Assembly (NCBI GenBank): GCA_029931535.1
Contig: JAQPZY010001033.1
Span: 186,001-250,000, forward strand
Direction of reading: 5' to 3'
Length of the DNA: 64,000 nt
From: Margaritifera margaritifera
Lineage: Eukaryota > Mollusca > Bivalvia > Unionida > Margaritiferidae
This document shows, piece by piece, positions 60,507 through 64,000 of the stretch (the first letter of the stretch is position 1; each line of letters begins with the position of its first letter). The notes beneath the pieces were generated by a model that did not search any database, was not told the DNA's origin, and was given only the letters and a program-made list of their open reading frames with translations. A program made the position numbers and the translations under genes.

Positions 60507-62220
60507 TTCAACAATTGAGCTTTTTATATATTCACTTCATATATTATCAATTGAACTTGCTTTATTATTTTTTAGAAGAATGGTAACAACTTCTATATTT
60601 CTTCAGCTGTAATTGGGTCATTTAGACAAGAGTTATCGACAACACCCACCGCTTGCACCTTTTCAGGGATTACTCGGTCGTCACTATCTCCACTGAGTTT
60701 ATTTCTATAAAATATTCAAAACATTCTTGCAATGCGATAATTTGAACATGTCTTTGTTGCAGACATTATTTATCACATTACAGTATCTCTTTGGATCTTT
60801 TGATTGTAAAGTGCGTATTTTCCTTTGCAACGATTTTTATAACGAGAGTAATGATTTGCAAGAATTTTCTTATACTGTCTACTAGTTGTTAGCATATTAG
60901 CTTTTCTCGCTGCAGTTTTTCTAATTTCGTGAGCTTACAAATGGTAATGTTTTCTGGCTTTCATACACTCATTGCCAAATCATGGCATAGAGTCAGCTTT
61001 TTTCTTGCGTGCATTTGCAGAACTTTCACCTGTATGTCCTTTATGAGAAAATGTTAGTTCAGCAGAGCTAATAAAAATGTTACTTACGTCGTTGATGATT
61101 CTGTTTACATCGTCTCGTGTTATATTATCTTTAACGATTGCTGCAAATCACAGTCGATATAATTCAGATTTTGAAAATTTATATTCGCCAGCAATTCATT
61201 TTTTATTCTCGTATCCCACAATCTTCTAGTTTTATTTTCTGTGATAGAATCATCAAGAACATGTAGCTGATTGCTTCGAATTTGGTATGCTGAAGCACAG
61301 TGAATGTCTGAAAACAAAGGATTAAAATCAAGCACTTCAAAAATTTTGTAACAATAGGAAGCCACTTAAAATCGTTACTAGATAATCAATTAGGCTCTTG
61401 TCAGCGGATGTGCATTTAACTCCCTGTCTACACCCACCCTTCCGTTCCAAATATACATATTATTATTTTTACAAAAATTCAATAAATGCATACCATACCT
61501 TTTTCTATTTCTGTCTTGTGAGTATCGTATCTGGGGTATACCATATTTGTCTGGACGCTCGGTCTCCTCTGTGTAATTCATTGTATCGTTATCAAGACTT
61601 AATATTTCAGCTTGGTTTGTATCAAGAAAGTTATTTCAAATATCTGATAAATTAGCAGTTCTGGCATTAAAGTCACCAATGAGAAAAATACAACTAGAGC
61701 TATTAGAAACATGTAGCATTTCAGTTTATATTTCAGTAAATGCTTAAGCAGAGCAATACTCCGAACCTTCTCGGGGTATATAGACTGATCCAACAATGAC
61801 AAGATCACTAAATGTTATTTCTATATTTTTAATTTTGATCCAAAGGGTATATTCTGATTCCAATTCTGCAACATCCACACGCTCAGCGAGAGAATCCTTA
61901 ATAAGAACTGCTATACCCCCGGAACGTTGGAGACATCTAAGTCTGTTTTTTTTTTAATTATCTTACAACCATTGACATTGATTTCATCTATGTCCTTAAG
62001 CTTTGTTTCAACAATTGAAACAATATCATACGAATGAATACATTCAGAAAATTCAGGTAATACGAGCTTTTGTCTTAAGCCACAAATATTTACAAAAGCA
62101 AATTCAAATAGCTAGGTTGGTACAGGATCATATTCTACAGGTTCGTATTCCTGACATTTACTCCCTTGACACCCTTAAGCGTTTATTGGATGAAATTCTG
62201 GGTCATTATTAGCTAATACA

Positions 62221-62745
62221 CTATAGCGATTGTCCGTATTCAGGTTCATACTGACCTTTTGTGGGCCAACTCACTGTACGGTCACTTAGCTTGTGCATTG
62301 TTGACGATCCTGAAGGGGTCTCAAATCGGATGTTAGAGTCTGGAGTAGAAAAAGTGTAGGTATTACCATCGGCTGTCAGCCAGGAAAGGTTTTGACAAGT
62401 AAAAGTAGGGTGTCCGTTTACATATGCTGCAGCTTGATGTTTGTTCATTAGTATATCAATGGAATCAGCGGCTACCAACTATGAACATAATGGATTCAAA
62501 TTCAGTGTAATCAATTTAATTGTCAAATAATCGCATAGGTACCGCTCGATATATTGAACCACTGATGCTTGAGCAAGGGACAGGTCATTATTATTCATGA
62601 ATTTCAAGTGACCGCTAATTATAGGTGACCAATGTAATACGGAGAATAGAAATAGTATTATTCCCCATTCATAGGTCATTTCATTTGCGCCTCGGTGTTT
62701 TGTCAGGCAAATTAGAAAGCACTCTTTTTCACAAACCTGACAGGC
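62221..62745 (-). pseudogene. Unassigned reading frame, signal-peptide-like start, one in-frame TAG
   Basis: Two minus-strand frames, 62679-62479 (66 codons) and 62478-62221 (85 codons), lie in the same phase and are separated by a single TAG at 62481-62479. The first starts MTYEWGIILFLFSVLHWSPI, a plausible signal peptide, and upstream in phase the frame stays open to about 62775. The second part is polar ('NGHPTFTCQNLSWLTADGNT', 'RFETPSGSSTMHKLSDRTVS'). I do not recognise a domain. It could be a broken gene for a secreted protein, the 5' region of the LINE that begins about 110 bp downstream, or chance. Amino acid composition in the second half looks protein-like. Confidence 0.3.
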
Positions 62746-62775
62746 AACTAAGTAAGGCAGGGGCCAGATCTGGAT

Positions 62776-63296
62776 TTAGAGGGGTCCCTGAAGTCAGGCT
62801 ATCCGATTTTTTTAGCACTGTGAACGATTAAATTTAAAGCAACCTTTTATGTGTATGACCAGTGGAATCATATTTTCCATCCTGTGTATGCAACCGTCGA
62901 GAATATTGTTTATTTAACTTCTCTAAAATTTATGAACGACTTTCCTTAATTAAACGTCATTCTAAATTGTCATTTTCTCTTTCAGACGATTTTTTTTTGG
63001 AAGGAGGTGCGGGTGGGTGGGGTGGAGGTGTCTTATGAATTTCAACATCTTCATTGTCGTATTCCTTTATATGGCTTTTGGTTGCAATGTTCATTTTTCA
63101 AGTCATGTAAACTGTTTTATGTTTTGGATGAAATATATATATCATGCTTCAAATTGTGCTAAATGTTTAATAATTTGTATTTACTCAATTATTTGTCTCA
63201 ACCACTCTCGCCACTTTCTAAATTTGTGTATTGCCTGTGAATGTAAAGAGCTTAAATTAGTGTTTTGCTTTATTGCTTTAGCAACTCCCACAAGTG

Positions 63297-63298
<2 letters not shown>
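62776..63298. other. Intergenic, nothing recognised
   Basis: A G-rich 'GGAGGTGCGGGTGGGTGGGG' patch lies at 63002-63024. The 94-residue + strand frame at 63017-63301 is Cys/Phe/Ile-rich with no domain and is probably chance. Confidence 0.35.

Positions 63299-63299
<1 letters not shown>

Positions 63300-63350
<51 letters not shown>
63300..63350. repeat. (GA)n microsatellite
   Basis: About 50 bp of uninterrupted GA dinucleotide. Confidence 0.99.
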
Positions 63351-63352
<2 letters not shown>

Positions 63353-64000
63353 AAAATACACGCGTGAAGTGCTGGAAATACTGTTCAGTGTGTATTTCAA
63401 GAAGTCAGATTGAACTCAATTCATGTTAACCAACACCAGCTGCAACACAAGTTCATTCATGGGTTCGGTGCGATTGGAACACTTTGTAAATTTTCTCTAA
63501 AATTCCATCTCGGATATACTTTCGCTGACAACTGCGTCACATTTTCGGTTCTCTTTAGACCGCAGATAGAACTCAGATCACAATTAGTTTTCCTATATAG
63601 TCCCTACATTTGTTTGTCAGTACTGAACTTTCCAGTGTGTCCAAATCCTAATAAATCATATGTTAATCTAAAAGTATCTTCAAAGATGAACTCGCGGTGA
63701 AGTTCCTGTCATAGGTCATCCGGCATTTTTTTGAGAGGCTGGACTGTAAACGAAACAACGTGCAGTGGGTCGCAGATTTCACTGCCGGACGAACAACAAT
63801 GCCTCATTACTGTGTACTGTCGCCAAATACAAACAGACAACCACACCATAATGTACATATTCTAAACAATAAACAATTTCCTTTAAATCAATATCACGAA
63901 TGCCTAAATCTAACTCATGCATCACCACCAAAATGAGAGAGGAAAAAGTGCTCTAAAATAGACTGGGACTACATTCGTGGATACAGACCCGGAAGTAATA
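63351..64000. other. Window end, no gene supported
   Basis: Base composition rises slightly in GC toward 63700-64000. The 96-residue frame at 63410-63700 has no recognisable motif. A neighbouring gene's promoter could begin here, but nothing proves it. Confidence 0.3.

Larger units (their letters stand above)
58600..62110 (-). mobile_element. Jockey/CR1-group LINE (antisense), nearly full ORF2, many breaks
   Basis: On the minus strand, in order, are the endonuclease start 'FVNICGLRQKLVLPEFSE' with 'VSIVETKL' (about 62095-61990), 'RSGGIAVLIKDSL' and 'VIVGSVYIPREG' (about 61925-61770), then 'LLNFCKNNNMYIWNGRV' (about 61500). The RT follows: 'WTKGVIVPIYKYKGD...NYRPITLISCFGKVF', 'ETQSGFRNGYSTIDNIFLL' (60440-60230), and 'LLYADDIILVANNLADMQ' (about 59840). 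The C-terminal 'CTLCQSQEIGDEYHYLLSC' knuckle is at about 58890-58810. APE-type nuclease plus RT plus C-terminal CCHC places it in the Jockey/CR1/I supergroup. It is dead, with numerous stops and shifts. Confidence 0.9.

Noticed and set aside
60710..61130. Separate protein fragment between LINE pieces
   Set aside because: Broken minus-strand phrases here fit the linker between endonuclease and RT of the LINE at 58600-62110.

Overview
This window looks like nuclear DNA from an invertebrate animal. It is AT-rich, has long introns, and is dominated by LINEs, a Penelope-like fragment, tRNA-derived SINEs, pogo-like DNA transposons and many diverged tandem arrays. The arrays with a 'GGTCAAGGTCA' core and the 'CTTGAAAATCTTGTTATTGC' arrays remind me of molluscan (especially bivalve) genomes. 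That assignment is an inference, not something the sequence proves.

The only cellular gene I can reconstruct is HSPA13 (STCH), the short microsomal HSP70 relative that has the ATPase domain but no substrate-binding domain. It lies on the + strand in seven coding exons between 12398 and 43509. All splice sites are GT-AG, the phases are consistent, and the joined product is 434 residues. Residues 1-40 (exons 1-2) carry the N-terminal hydrophobic signal/anchor. The phosphate-1, connect, phosphate-2 and adenosine motifs follow in order. Immediately upstream of the real exon 5 there is a partial tandem duplicate of that exon (269-bp unit) whose coding part carries a stop codon: a decoy exon.

Layout. 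1-12397: 5' flank, with an antisense L1-type LINE (3191-7100) next to tandem duplications and microsatellites, two pairs of inverted 'GGTCCGAAT'/'GGCCCATAA' motif blocks, and dispersed repeats. 12398-43509: HSPA13. Its introns hold a Penelope-like fragment (intron 1), a foldback MITE, a SINE and a 21-bp minisatellite (intron 2 and the end of intron 1), a tandem array split by an L2/CR1-like LINE and a second array family (introns 3 and 4), the exon duplication (intron 4), a minisatellite and a SINE (intron 5), and two oppositely oriented pogo-like elements, a SINE, a 300-bp higher-order array and a 30-bp minisatellite (intron 6). 43510-51170: 3' flank with a pogo-like element nested inside an array, a long near-perfect hairpin, a second MITE copy and featureless AT-rich DNA. 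51180-53520: a decayed antisense L1-like LINE. 54440-58600: short tandem repeats, a (TA) microsatellite and a tRNA-derived SINE. 58600-62110: an antisense Jockey/CR1-group LINE. 62221-62745: an unassigned reading frame with a signal-peptide-like start and one in-frame stop. 62746-64000: a (GA) microsatellite and no recognised gene.

All homology statements come from reading the sequence and from memory of the families. No database search was run.
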